Shown: positions 45,549-56,330 of the stretch, piece by piece
Numbering within the stretch: the first letter of the stretch is position 1
Layout: every line of letters starts with the position of its first letter
Origin: Bipolaris cookei
Taxonomy: Eukaryota > Ascomycota > Dothideomycetes > Pleosporales > Pleosporaceae
Reading direction: 5' to 3'
Assembly: GCA_002286855.1 (NCBI GenBank)
Contig: NRSV01000053.1
Span: 124,001 to 188,000, forward strand
DNA: 64,000 bases
The notes under the pieces: generated by a model
Told to the model about the DNA's origin: nothing
The model's database searches: none
What the model saw: the letters and a program-made list of their open reading frames with translations, nothing else
Position numbers and translations under genes: made by a program

Positions 45549-46715
45549 ATGTCAGCTTCGCAGCTGCCGCCTCTGCCACTGCCAGACGGCATCACCGAAA
45601 ACCATGTTCACTGCCCATCCAACGGGCTCACTTTTCACATAATCGAAGCTGGCCACACGCCAAGTCGAGAGAAACCTCTCATCGTCCTCTGCCACGGTTT
45701 TCCCGAACTCGCCTTCTCCTGGAGAAAGATAATGGTGCCTTTAGCAGATGCCGGCTACCATGTCGTTGCATTTGACCAGCGAGGCTATGGAAGAACTACT
45801 GGTTGGGACAATTCATCATACATCAATACCAATCTGTCGCAATTTACTATGACTAATGTCGTCCGCGATGTCGTTACCTTGGTCAACGCCTTGGGCTATC
45901 GCCAAGTCAAGTGCATCGTTGGCCATGACTTCGGAGCTGTGACTGCTAGCATGTGCGCTTTGATGCGCCCGGACTTTTTCAAGAGCGTTATAATGATGAG
46001 CCATCCATTCAAGGCTCCTGCACCCCTTCCGTTCAACATAGCTCGTGCTGAGCGCCAAATGGACGCCTCTGCACCGCCACTTGATATTCAAGCTGAGCTG
46101 GCAAGCCTAGCTGAGCCAAGGAAGCACTACAAGTGGTACAATAGTACTAGCGTGGCAGCAAGAGACTGGGCAAACCCTGCCCAAGGTTTGCATGAGTTTC
46201 TGAGAGGATACGTTCATGTCAAATCAGCCGACTGGAAACAGAATGAACCCTACCCCCTGGAGAGCTGGACGGCCCAAGAGCTGGCAAAGTTACCTTTCTA
46301 CTACATTATGCCGCTACGCCTATCCATGCCCGAAACTATTGCCAACATGACGGCTGGCCAGGACATTTCGGCGACCAAATCGTGGATGCCCGATTGGGAC
46401 CTTGCAGTTTACGTGGAAGAATGGTCACGAACAGGCTTCCAGGGTGGTCTCAACTACTACCGCATAACCACTGATCCAGATCGTATGAAGGATCTAGAAC
46501 TTTTTGCAAGTAAGAAGATTGAGTGCCCGAGTATCTTCATTTCAGGCGCAAATGACTGGGGGAACTATCAGCAACCCGGGGCCATTGAGTCTTATCCAGA
46601 TTCTTGTTCCGACTTCCGAGGAAATCATTTCATCAAAGGCGCAGGTCACTGGCCGCAGCAGGAGCAGCCGGAGAAGGTCGTGCAAGAATTACTAGCATTT
46701 CTCGATGGTCTCTGA
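45549..46715 (+). CDS. Soluble epoxide hydrolase-like alpha/beta-hydrolase
   Basis: The 388-aa intronless gene is predicted to be cytosolic or peroxisomal. Epoxide hydrolases open epoxides to diols through an ester on an active-site aspartate. HGFPELAFSWR carries the HGxP oxyanion motif. VGHDFGAVTA contains the nucleophile Asp in the Sm-x-Nu-x-Sm position. Acid and base are visible as D in SGANDWGNYQQ and H in KGAGHWPQQEQPE. A cap-domain tyrosine candidate lies in QGGLNYYRITT. FDQRGYGRTTG is also typical. The Asp in place of Ser distinguishes it from esterases and haloperoxidases, although haloalkane dehalogenases share that feature. Start context ACATGTC is acceptable and the family N-terminus fits. 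Substrate unknown. It lies just downstream of the DUF3669 relic, with no biosynthetic cluster around it. Confidence 0.88.
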   Translation: MSASQLPPLPLPDGITENHVHCPSNGLTFHIIEAGHTPSREKPLIVLCHGFPELAFSWRKIMVPLADAGYHVVAFDQRGYGRTTGWDNSSYINTNLSQFTMTNVVRDVVTLVNALGYRQVKCIVGHDFGAVTASMCALMRPDFFKSVIMMSHPFKAPAPLPFNIARAERQMDASAPPLDIQAELASLAEPRKHYKWYNSTSVAARDWANPAQGLHEFLRGYVHVKSADWKQNEPYPLESWTAQELAKLPFYYIMPLRLSMPETIANMTAGQDISATKSWMPDWDLAVYVEEWSRTGFQGGLNYYRITTDPDRMKDLELFASKKIECPSIFISGANDWGNYQQPGAIESYPDSCSDFRGNHFIKGAGHWPQQEQPEKVVQELLAFLDGL

Positions 46716-47661
46716 TCGTGCTACACTTGCTATCTGTCCGATTTCCATTCAAGGTTACATTCACATCCAGCTCTCTATCTATGCATTGTATGTCAACTAT
46801 GTCAACCGCATGCACAGACCAAAAACTTCATTTGGTCTAGCCTAGTGCGATGACTCTGAGGTCGTTTTGTTACACAGCCCTTACTTGACAAGCCCTGTCG
46901 TTCCATAGCCGCCACCTCGTGCTCGAGCCTAAGATACCAGATCTAAAGTCTTGGCATCAGCCCTCCCACATTCACTTACCACTCACCAAATCTGCTAAGC
47001 CACTAAGGTCAACAGTGTCCATGCTTCAGTGCATTCGCTTAAAGCGACAGATACGATACTATTCTTATCTGGCTACGACTACATGAACACTACTATATTC
47101 TGTATCGCATGCTATCTGTATGTCTGACACGAGAGTCGATTTCAGTTGGTTTATTGGCCCCAGGGAGCATGATAATAATAACATATGCAGCAAATCTACC
47201 AATTGCAATGAAAAGATTCCATGATTGCTGTACTGTGGCATCGCATTTAGAAATTCATCTAAAAAGTGAGATTAACGCAGAATGCGCGCCTACAGCTTTA
47301 CGGCTCGGACCGAACATACGCCAGCTTGGCTCCCCGATCCCCTATGAAGCTCATGGTAGTGCTGACTTAATCATACACTGAGCGTATGTCATCACTGATA
47401 GGCTGCACGACCAAGCCACTGAGATATCTTTGGTAGACACGATTACGGGCTGCAGGAACATTGTGTATGAACAAATTTAGAGCATCAACATTGGCGCTCT
47501 CTCCAATAGAGGAATATGCACATAGGTCTAGACGATGATACAAATCCATCATGGAGACATTGATAGTGAACAGCAGTTCAACCATTTCATTGACAACCAA
47601 AAGTCCTCTTTCACTCTGATCCTATCTTCTTACCGCTTTTTTTTAGTCTTTCACTGTCCCG
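46716..47661. other. Intergenic region with a possible short dUTPase-like relic
   Basis: No full gene is supported. On the minus strand around 47020–46885 two short segments that could be spliced (donor GTGAGT, acceptor CTTAG) spell ADL and ARGGGYGTTGLVK followed by a stop, which recalls the glycine-rich C-terminal motif of dUTPases. The rest of such a protein is absent. Confidence 0.35.
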
Positions 47662-49356
47662 ATGGCAACACCGCCCCAAATAGCTAATGGCTGTCGATGC
47701 AGATCGCCCTTAACCTCTCCTAGCCTACCTGTCACTTATAACTCTTCCCAAACCTGCCGATCTCAACACATTGAATCCCGCAATTCTTCCACAGAGTCAC
47801 TTGAACATTCTCCACCGAATGTTCCCGAGGACGAGCATGTTGACTTGAATGAGGGCGTTGTCCAGAAGCACCAGCGCCCAGATACACTTGATACCCCGAA
47901 CAATACTCGAACACCCTCTATCAACTCATCACAAGAGAGCCTCAAGTCCGCATCGACGCAGGTCTATGCCTCAATGGAAGAGAAAACCGTTGGTACCAAG
48001 TCAGGTACCACTGTAAACACACGCAGTGTTTCCGCGGTCCCATTGCCAAACACAAGATGGACACACCGGCAATGGATCAAAGTCTTGAGCCTCCGCTGGC
48101 TCTCGGCCTACCGCGTACTTATCGGACTGACCTTTATCGTGAACATTGTAGTATTCGCTGTTTTATACAAGCGCCTTTCCCTCGCCGCACCTCTTATCGC
48201 TACCGCTGCCAACATCTTCGCCGCCGTATTTGTCCGCCAAGAAGATCTTATCAATTTGACCTTTGACTTTGTAGCAAAGATGCCCGCAAACCTACCATTG
48301 TGGTTTGCGAGGACGATTTCAGACCTGCATCATTATGGCGGATTTCATATCGGCTGTGCAATCTCAGCGCTCCTCTGGTACACGTACTTTGTGTACCGCA
48401 ACACTGTATTCTTCCTCGGGAACGCAGATGCAGGCACTGCAACAGCTTCCATGTGGGTCGACATTGTCACTTGTTATTCATTCCTTTTTTCCATCTTTAC
48501 CCTGTGTGTTACGGCTCATCCACGACTCCGCGTCAAATTCCACAACACATTCGAACACACACACCGCTTTGGCGGTTGGACAGCACTCATCGTCCTCTGG
48601 ATCCACGCCGGCGTATCCAGCAGGGGCCCAGAGAATCCGCACATGCACGCCAACGCCGCCGTATGGCTCCTGGCCGCCACGACCTTTATCATCATCCTCC
48701 CTTGGACACGCATGCGCCGGGTACCCATAAACACCGAACTCATCTCGAGCCGGGAAGTCAAGCTCAGCTTCCCCTTTAAACACATGCCTTACACATCGAC
48801 CATGCGCTTCTCGCGGAGTCCCCTGATGGAATGGCACGCCTTCGCCACAATCCCCAATCCCGACAGCGAATCCGCATACGTTGTGATTTCCCAAGCCGGC
48901 GACTGGACAAAAGCCATGATCCAGAACCCACCAACCCACATCTGGATCCGCAAGCCCGCGGCTATGAACTTCCTCACCTTCTCCCCACTCTTCAACTCCC
49001 TCTTGCTTGTCGCGACTGGCGCAGGCATCGGACCCATGCTGTCGCTCCTGCGCAGCCCAGCCATTGCCAAAATGAAGAAACAGGGCCGCATGATCAAAGT
49101 CATGTGGTGCGTGTATCAACCTGATGCGGCCCACTGGCAGTTTGTCCAGGATATCATCCGAAATGTTGACCCTGAACCCCGGATTTTCGATTCTAAGCTG
49201 GGCAGACCGGATGTCGCGGGCGAGACTACGTATTTGATGAAGGAAGCGCAGATTGAAGCTGTAATGGTGGTTAGCAATCCAAAAGTTACGAGAGAGGTTG
49301 TTGAGGGGGTCAAGGCTTGGGGCGGTGCGGCGTATGGTGCTGTGTTTGATTCTTAG
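47662..49356 (+). CDS. TmpA-like integral membrane flavoprotein (ferric reductase-like)
   Basis: The 564-aa intronless gene has a Ser/Thr-rich cytoplasmic N-terminus (~1–130). A membrane domain with about six segments follows (LIGLTFIVNIVVFAVLYKR, HIGCAISALLWYTYFVYR, WVDIVTCYSFLFSIFTLCV, WTALIVLWIHAGV, AVWLLAATTFIIILPW). A C-terminal FAD/NAD(P)-binding-type region is suggested by FATIPNPDSESAYVVIS, LLLVATGAGIGPMLSLL and VMVVSNPKVTREVVEGV. LVATGAGIGPMLSLL matches the nucleotide-binding loop of ferredoxin-reductase-like modules. Family members include A. nidulans TmpA, a conidiation-related membrane oxidoreductase, and similar tails of fungal NRPS-like proteins. Histidines (HHYGGFH, HTHRFGG, HAGVSS) could bind haem. 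Assignment to TmpA is by memory and moderate; orthology is not proven. Confidence 0.68.
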   Translation: MATPPQIANGCRCRSPLTSPSLPVTYNSSQTCRSQHIESRNSSTESLEHSPPNVPEDEHVDLNEGVVQKHQRPDTLDTPNNTRTPSINSSQESLKSASTQVYASMEEKTVGTKSGTTVNTRSVSAVPLPNTRWTHRQWIKVLSLRWLSAYRVLIGLTFIVNIVVFAVLYKRLSLAAPLIATAANIFAAVFVRQEDLINLTFDFVAKMPANLPLWFARTISDLHHYGGFHIGCAISALLWYTYFVYRNTVFFLGNADAGTATASMWVDIVTCYSFLFSIFTLCVTAHPRLRVKFHNTFEHTHRFGGWTALIVLWIHAGVSSRGPENPHMHANAAVWLLAATTFIIILPWTRMRRVPINTELISSREVKLSFPFKHMPYTSTMRFSRSPLMEWHAFATIPNPDSESAYVVISQAGDWTKAMIQNPPTHIWIRKPAAMNFLTFSPLFNSLLLVATGAGIGPMLSLLRSPAIAKMKKQGRMIKVMWCVYQPDAAHWQFVQDIIRNVDPEPRIFDSKLGRPDVAGETTYLMKEAQIEAVMVVSNPKVTREVVEGVKAWGGAAYGAVFDS

Positions 49357-49367
49357 ACTGACCTGAA

Positions 49368-49369
<2 letters not shown>

Positions 49370-49416
<47 letters not shown>

Positions 49417-49420
49417 TGTT
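49370..49420. repeat. Compound (TC)n(TG)n microsatellite
   Basis: About 15 TC units are followed directly by about 10 TG units, starting 15 bases after the stop codon of the TmpA-like gene, so it probably lies in its 3' UTR. Confidence 0.9.
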
Positions 49421-49737
49421 GGGTGACGATGATGATGACATGTATTTTGGGGATTTTTCACGAGTTGTATCGGATTTTCTATGTTTTTAGTGGACGAGGG
49501 AGGATTATTGAGGAGATGATGATGATTTGTATACGCCATATCTGCCCGGGGGGTTGGGGGGTTGGAGGGTTGGTTGTTCTTTGACTGGATTTTGAAGGAG
49601 ATGTATTCGAGAACTATTACAAAAAAACATATAGGAAGATTTAAGGGAGGAGAGGGGGGGAGGGCGGTATAATTGTGGTTTAAGGGGGAAGGGGTTTTAT
49701 ACAGGATGTAAGCGGCATACAGGAGTTTTGTTATCAT

Positions 49738-49774
49738 TTCTTCTTCTTCTTCTTCTTCTTCTTCTTCTTCTTCT
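49738..49774. repeat. (TTC)n microsatellite
   Basis: About 12 consecutive TTC units. It creates an artificial poly-Glu frame on the minus strand that is not a gene. Confidence 0.9.
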
Positions 49775-49850
49775 TTGTTATCGAAAAGTTCCATTTTTCT
49801 TCACTTTATAGACTTCCCTTTGTCCTCCTGCCTATATGTGATGAAGAATT

Positions 49851-50297
49851 TCAAACTACAACAGCAACGACTGCACCTCCAACCGCAGCCAAAATCCCAC
49901 CGCCAATTACAATGTTCCGACCCGCCGCACTGGTAAATTGCGCTGGACTCCCGCTCAAACTCATACTAGGCGTCATTATCGCGCCTCCCCCCGCTGTCAT
50001 CGTCATCGTTTTATCGCCGTCCATGCTGATAATCAGCGGCTTTGTTTCATTGCCTGCTGCACACGATGGTGCGGGTATGTCAGACCGGGTTACGATTGCG
50101 TCGGAGGGCGTGGTGCTTGGGCAGGCGGGGTGGATGGTTAGGGTTGAGAGGGGGGTGCTGTGGGAGGGGAGGGTGTTAGTTGGATGGATGAATGGGGAGG
50201 GAAGGAAGGAAGGAAGGGGGAGAACGGACTCGGATGTTGCTTTTACTTTTGTTGCTGCTAAGAGGAAGAGAGTGAAGAGGGGAGTTGAGAGTCTCAT
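49851..50297 (-). CDS. Small secreted, probably GPI-anchored Ser/Thr/Pro-rich protein
   Basis: The 148-aa protein starts at MRLSTPLFTLFLLAATKVKA, a clear signal peptide. The mature part is Ser/Thr/Pro-rich with few hydrophobic residues, two Cys (PACPS and PSCAAG) and an N-x-T site (NET). The C-terminus is Gly/Ala/Val hydrophobic (IVIGGGILAAVGGAVVAVVV) with small residues before it (TSAAG), as for GPI attachment. No intron is needed. The frame stays open upstream, but the signal peptide fixes this ATG. No family is recognised; a wall-associated mannoprotein is the simplest guess. It converges with the TmpA-like gene. Confidence 0.68.
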   Translation of the reverse strand: MRLSTPLFTLFLLAATKVKATSESVLPLPSFLPSPFIHPTNTLPSHSTPLSTLTIHPACPSTTPSDAIVTRSDIPAPSCAAGNETKPLIISMDGDKTMTMTAGGGAIMTPSMSLSGSPAQFTSAAGRNIVIGGGILAAVGGAVVAVVV

Positions 50298-52067
50298 GGT
50301 TGTATGTGGTGAGGTTTGAAGACGGAGAAGGGTTAAGAGTGTTGATAATATATCTTCTCTTTTTATTCCTTCAAGTAGAAAAAAAACTAGACAATTTTCA
50401 ATTGAGACAAGCCCTCCAAAGCAACCTTTTTCACTTTCTATCTCGGAGTCCTTTGAACGCAACCCCCTTGCTTTCCACGCTACGCCCTCATCTATTTTCT
50501 TCTCGCCTCGGCACCTTTTACTTCCACGCCACAACCACCACGACTATCTTTTCTTCTCTCTCGAAAACTTGGTTAGTCTGTATACCTAAGTCAGCCCTTG
50601 CGAATTACCGCCAACCCCCGACTGTCGGATCAAACGTCTTCCATCCGGGAAACAGTGTTACCGAAAGACCAAGCAGTTACGCTTTAGGTATGGATCGTAG
50701 TATCTGAACTCGCCGGTTTGGAAACATGTGACTAGGGGAATTGTGTGTCGATCTAGGGTAAATTGGGGCCTGAAGTGTTCGGAGGGAGTGTTTCCCGGTG
50801 GAAGGGCGAACGGGTATGTAGTGGATGGGTTGGTTTACTAGGTTAGCAGCGCAAGTTTTTGATTGGCACGGGAGATTTTTATCTGGCGATCACTTTCTGG
50901 TGCTAGGTGCAAAAATCAGTCGGCCGCGGGAGTGTGGGGAAGATGGTGCAGGTTCTGGAATTCTCCGTTCGACGCTTGTGAGGTTGGGTGTTTTGGAGGC
51001 CCGTAGCTTCAGGGACTACGTTGTGAAGATACACCTTGGCTAATTGATTGTTGGCTTTGGGTGTGTTCATTCACAATGTACACCTCGAGTATCATGTACA
51101 GCAGCGTTGATGGGTTTGCGGAATTTGTAGTCTTGTAGTACAACGGTCGTCTTGCTGTTTTCCCAACGGCAACCAAACATGCAATGAATAAAGTAAAAAC
51201 CCACACTCGTCATACATCTCACTACACATCACCCGCGACATCCTCATCGGGATACATATAAATTTTTTTCCTTTCTACCAAAGAAAACCCCGCATCCACC
51301 ATCGTTCCACGGATCTCCCTCCTACAATGCACACATGGGCTCTGCTTCCCGCGCTCCATGATGTCAGAACAAAACAAAACCCCCCTAGGTTGAATAGAAT
51401 AAGCCTCGATCTTTCCCTTCTAAGGGGTTCCAGTCTCTTCCAATTGGCCAGATCACAACAAGACGATCGTAGTCCCACCCTGTAGCGTGGTGAGCTTACC
51501 CGCTTTAGCGCAATCTTATTCGTTCGGAAGGTCAGCATTCCGTGATGTAGGACAACTACAACAACACCAAAAACGAGCCCAACCCGCAAATGTTGCGGAG
51601 ATGGTTTGCTTTCCGCATGCTTTTACCCAAAACTTGCCGGCATCAGTCCCTTTTTGGCCTTATAAACCCCTGATTAAGAAAGTTGAAGTGCTGAGCGTTT
51701 CCTTATTCGGGCGGTTGCGGTATAGATCTGTCGACGGGAAGTTATGGTGGTGATGACTACGGAATTTAAACGTACGCTAGGATTTGGGTGTCGGATGTGG
51801 TTCACTCCGTTCGGGCGATTGTTTTTTTTACAGTCAACGATGCTGACGATGACGGGAGATTTAGAGGTGCGAGGGGAGAAACAGCGGGACTAGTAGAGGT
51901 TGAAAGATGAAAGGAGGACAAAGTATAAGAGAGGTTGTAGTCAAGGCAGAAAGAAAGGGGATATCAAGTTCACCACTCTTACCAACTTGACCATCTATTA
52001 ATCTTCAGACTTTTACTTACCAAATCTTTTAATACCCAACCTCGTCCTCCACCATCTATATTTCACA
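50298..52067. other. Intergenic region, no supported gene
   Basis: About 1.8 kb between divergent genes. Pyrimidine-rich tracts occur near 50440–50560 and 51960–52060, the latter just before the ferritin-like gene start. Short frames lack motifs. No RNA gene or transposon end is seen. Confidence 0.55.
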
Positions 52068-52976
52068 ATGAAGTCCACCCTCCTCTCCACCACCGCCACT
52101 CTTGCCGCCCTCACCTCTGCCTCCCCCATCTCTCGCCGCGCAGACGCTCCAACCGACGCCCAAATCCTCAACTACGCCCTCACCCTCGAACACCTCGAAT
52201 CCACCTTCTACGCCGGCGCCCTCACCAAATACACCGCTTCAGACTTCTCCTCCGCAAACTTCACTGCGGAAACCTACAATAGGGTCAAAACAATCGGCGC
52301 CGACGAAGCTGCCCACGTCGCTTTCCTAACCGCTGGCCTCAAAGCCGCGGGCGCAACGCCTGTGGAGGCCTGCACGTACGACTTCGGGTATACAGATGTG
52401 GCATCGTTCTTAGCTACCGCGTCTGTCCTCGAGGGCGTAGGCGTAAGCGCGTACCTCGGTGCTGCAGCGGATATCATGTCAAAGACGTATTTGACGGCTG
52501 CGGGCTCGATACTGACGGTCGAAGCAAGACACGCAGCGTATATTCGGAATAGCATTTCTGAGTCTCTGTTCCCGGCACCCTTTGACAACCCGTTGGGCTA
52601 CAACGAGGTGTATACGCTTGCGGCGCAGTTTATCAAGAGTTGTCCGGAGTCGAATCCCACATTACCTGTCAAGGCGTTCCCAGTGTTGACGGCTACGCCA
52701 GTGGATGGCAAGATGGGAGTGTATGCTGGGGATAAGATTATGATTTCTACGCCCAAGTACAAGATTGAAGGAGAGGTGTATGCGGCGTTTATTACGGTTA
52801 CGGGGCCCATGTTTGTGGATGTCAAGGCTGTGGAAGGGGGGTTCGAAGTCATGGTGCCCAAGGAGGGGGTGACGGGGCAGAGCTATCTCGTTCTTACCTC
52901 GTGCAATACTGCGGCTACTGATGATACGATTGTTGCGGGCCCGGCGATTGTCGAGGTTATGGCTGCGATGTCGTAA
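52068..52976 (+). CDS. Secreted ferritin-like (Rds1-type) protein
   Basis: The 302-aa intronless protein has a signal peptide (MKSTLLSTTATLAALTSASP, then a dibasic SRR). A ferritin-like four-helix domain covers about residues 28–170. Helices with metal-ligand-type acidic and His positions are seen: LTLEHLESTFYAGAL, IGADEAAHVAFLTAGL, SVLEGVGVSAYLGAA and TVEARHAAYIRNSIS. The second half is beta-rich and ends EVMAAMS. Fission yeast Rds1 is a related protein induced by stress or adenine; in filamentous fungi these are abundant secreted or wall-associated proteins of unclear enzymology. The start sits in a good context (CACAATGAAG) after a C/T-rich leader. Codons are strongly C-ending at the 5' end, suggesting high expression (inference). 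Confidence 0.86.
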   Translation: MKSTLLSTTATLAALTSASPISRRADAPTDAQILNYALTLEHLESTFYAGALTKYTASDFSSANFTAETYNRVKTIGADEAAHVAFLTAGLKAAGATPVEACTYDFGYTDVASFLATASVLEGVGVSAYLGAAADIMSKTYLTAAGSILTVEARHAAYIRNSISESLFPAPFDNPLGYNEVYTLAAQFIKSCPESNPTLPVKAFPVLTATPVDGKMGVYAGDKIMISTPKYKIEGEVYAAFITVTGPMFVDVKAVEGGFEVMVPKEGVTGQSYLVLTSCNTAATDDTIVAGPAIVEVMAAMS

Positions 52977-54298
52977 GGGTTTGTCTTTCCTCCATTCTAA
53001 CTTTGCTGCTACTTTGTGTGCAGAGAGGAAGTGTCGTGTAAAACAATCCCATTATATAATATGTAATTCTTCCCAGTATCAAAATTGAAAATATTAGTGT
53101 CGTTCTTCTTGCATGTCTCACGTACCTTCCTCTTTCCTTTTTCCCACCCTAAAACAAAAAACGACGTTGCAGATAAACAGATTTGCCCACCCCACATATA
53201 TACACGGCCCTGCATCAAGCCCCTGCAGCTCAAAAGCCCTTGCATATACGCGCGTCCGCGTCGTGTGCCGAACATGCAGGCTGCAACTCTGATGGCAAGA
53301 CAGCACGGCAGAGCACAGGAAATAAGAAAAAAAAGGAAAAAGAGAAGCAGGGGTGGGGTTGGTGGGACGTGGGACTTGCGACGTGGGACGTGGAGTGGGA
53401 TTGCTAAATATAGGTTCGGGATTGGAGCATTGAGGGAACGGATGATGGGTATGTGCTGCGTGTGTTGTGTGGGAGTTGTGGGAGTAGTGGGAAAAGAAAG
53501 GATGTTAGAAGTGGGAGAGAGAGAATGTTGGATGCAGATAGAGAGGATGAGGAGAATCTTCACAGTGACTTGAATAGGGAAATGATGATCTTTCAAAGTA
53601 ATTGACATTTCTCATTATTCTATGTCGGCCCAACAAGCATGCCCCCCTTGACCATTCTATAAAATTGTAAACATGTAATGAATACACTCTCAACCTAGCG
53701 CAGTGCAAACCAACTTGGCTCCAATTAAAATGTTTCCAGCCAGCCGGAGTAAATTCTTTCATCCCAGGTGATGTCGTATGTGCGTATATATACAAGACAG
53801 ACTTTATGTTCCTCTCTTCCTCCCTGTCCACCATGTCCCCGACCCACGCCCATCCTCCAATCTCCGATACATTATTCCATGTAACAAAAGGAAACAGGCC
53901 CAGCCAACCCCACCTAACAAACACAGGGTATTCCCCCCAACATGTCCGCCCAGACAAGGTCGCGGGCATGAGAGCAAGCAAATCAAGCCACCAACCGACC
54001 AAGATATCGCGGATTGGGAATGAAAAAAGGAAAAAAAGACAACAAAACCAGATAAGCACACATGTGCTCCCGATTCCAAATATACAAGGCCCTGTTTTAT
54101 TGGGCAAGGAGATGGATATGATGCCGCGCCTTGGGAAGGAGAGTAAAAAAACTTCCTCCACTGCAAATGGATGATGCCAGAGACCACAAAGGAGTATTTC
54201 CCTTGGTGAGAAATTAAAAAAAAACGCCAACCAACGCCATGCCGTCATGCAAGAACTCGTGGTGAGAAGGAACGGTGATATGCGGTCGTTTCGCTCGT
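52977..54298. other. Convergent intergenic region, no gene
   Basis: This is the 3' flank of the ferritin-like gene and of btgC. Frames such as 53085–53573 (+) and 53505–54248 (−) overlap each other and have no motifs. No RNA gene or repeat beyond A/T-rich runs is seen. Confidence 0.55.
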
Positions 54299-56330
54299 CT
54301 AATGCTGGTACGATGTCGGTAACGACTGACCGCCGCAGTCGGGAATCTTGAGGCCCTGCTTGAGATTGCGGTTAACGTCCATGAGACCCCATTTGTCTTC
54401 CCACTCTTTGCCTTTTTCATTGTACTTGATCTTCCACGGCTCGTCAAATGCAGAGAACCTAGATAGCTGTTAGGTTTTTTTGCGCCCATGTGCTTTTTTC
54501 TTAAGAATAAACTCACCAGAAATACTCAGTAGCGTTCTTCAGACTGGGGCAGATCCAGTCCTCCATAAACTGATTCATTTCGTCAATACCAGCAACTGAT
54601 CCGCCTGTGCAAGTCGTGGCTCCACCGCAGTCGGTACCACCTCCAGATGGCCAGCCGACTTCTGCAATAATCTGGTGAATCTTATTCTGGTTGGCAGTAA
54701 GAGCAACGTCGTGAGTTTGCCAAAAATTCCAGGTCCATGCAGCGGCCTCCTTGACGTCAACACCGGCGAAGAATGGATGGACGTTGGACATGACAATGTC
54801 GACCTTGGTGGCCATGTCGGCGGTCCAGTTGTCGCCAAGATCCGCCATGGCGACGGGGAGCTGGCACTTATGGTCTGTAATGTTCTTGCGGAAGTCGCTG
54901 ATGTGGTCGAGGAGCTGAGTGGTGGTCAAGTCTTTTCGGAAGAGCACCTCATTGCCAATAATGATGCCCTTGAAGTAGTCACAGCCATATTCGTCGAGGA
55001 TATCCCAAGTCTGGGAAATCTGTCGCTGGGTAGTGGTGTCGTTGCTGTCGAGCCAGACTCCAAGCCAAATCTTCACGGAATCCTTAACCTCCAGGCGTTC
55101 AATGGCGTGGATCAGCATCTGGGTCTGGTTGCAGTCAGTACCATACAGGCGGATGGAGTTGGTCAATTGTGACATGACGGCCAGGTCACGAGTAATGTTA
55201 TTCTGCGATGGTGGGACGTGGACACAGTCTGGGTATTGCGTGTTGAGCGGTGTGTAGTCCATGCCAGGGAAGACCTTGTGCAGATTGGGGTTGTTCATAA
55301 GGGCCTTGATCTCTGGCGAGTCTTTGCCAAGATCGTCTTTGTTGTCTTTGACAACGTCGTTAGCAGCTTGTTGCGCCTTTTCCGCGTTGGCTGAACCGCC
55401 GCCCTTGTTAATGGTGGCACCGAGGACACCACCAAGGATTGCGCCCATCATGATGACTGTGATGATTGCAATGGCTATCCACATTCTTTTCTTGCGCTTC
55501 TTCAGGTCGTCTTCCGCCTTCCAGCTTGCAATCTTTTCGGGCATGAGCTCTCCGCTTCCGTTGACCATGGGCACTGTGTCGTACTTGTTGCCGTCGCGCG
55601 CGGCGCTGTAGGCGGTAGCACCTGCAGCAGCGCCGGCAGCAGCGCCGGCAGCGCCATTGTTAATTGATGATCCAGGGGAACCATTGCGGCTGCCGTCGCG
55701 TGAGCTGCCAAAGGGGACAAAGGAACGACGCTTGTTTTGCAGGGCCTCGCTGGGGCCCATTCCCCAGTCGTCGTCATTGTCGACTTCGTTTGGATTGATC
55801 TGGCCCATTTGTGGGGCGAGGTTCTGGGCCGACGACGAGTAGCGGTTGTAGGGCGTGTCGGAGTAGGTGTGGCCGCTGTGGGATGAGTGAGGCATGCTGA
55901 GCAGGGAGCTGTCGCTCGAGTACATGCCAGCAGCAAGAGGCGCAGCGGAGCCGTTTGAGCGCGACGAGTACATTGGGCGGGGGACCATGGAGGCGTCATA
56001 GCCATTGTGGTCATTGAAGGGTGAAACAGGTGAAACTGGCGAAAGATTGCTGGGGACACCCATTGGGCGGCCTGAGTCGATGCCTCGTGTGGGTGAAGCG
56101 GAGGCTGGGGGCTGGGGTGCAGCCATGGTGTCGTCGGGGAGGGCGTGGCCAGGCGTCGAGTAGTCGGAGTAGTTGTTGGGGTCAGCGTAGGGTGGGTGGC
56201 TATTCATGTGCTGGTAGTGGGAGTCGGGGTGCTGGCCTACAGACGTGCGATGGACGGGTGGAGGGGGAGGGCTGTCGTCGGTGTATTGAGCTTGTCCGAG
56301 TGGCCAGGCTTGGGGCTGGTGGTAGGCCAT
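54299..56330 (-). CDS. btgC: Membrane-anchored GH17 endo-1,3-beta-glucanase (BtgC type)
   Basis: The enzyme cleaves wall beta-1,3-glucan. Minus-strand exons 56330–54517 and 54458–54299 flank an intron (GTGAGT…ATCTAG) that splits the Trp codon in EYFW–FSAFDEPW, giving 657 aa. It is a type II membrane protein. A cytoplasmic Pro/Ser-rich N-terminus of about 290 residues ends in KKRKKR, followed by a single transmembrane helix (MWIAIAIITVIMMGAILGGV) and the extracellular GH17 domain (SIRLYGTDCNQT onward). The proton donor is E in IIIGNEVLFR and the nucleophile is E in IIAEVGWPSGG. The end FDEPWKIKY through GLMDVNR and GGQSLPTSYQH fits the family. An Ala-rich stretch (NNGAAGAAAGAAAGATA) lies at about residue 225. 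It is probably involved in wall remodelling during growth or separation. Confidence 0.92.

Larger units (their letters stand above)
49357..49850. other. 3' intergenic region rich in microsatellites
   Basis: About 490 bp between the convergent TmpA-like gene and the small GPI-type gene, holding CT/GT and TTC repeats plus G-rich stretches. No gene is seen. Confidence 0.65.

Noticed and set aside
48478..49794. A 438-codon minus-strand frame opposite the TmpA-like gene
   Set aside because: It is antisense to a well-supported coding region and starts with poly-Glu and poly-Arg/Glu stretches produced by the TTC and TC repeats.
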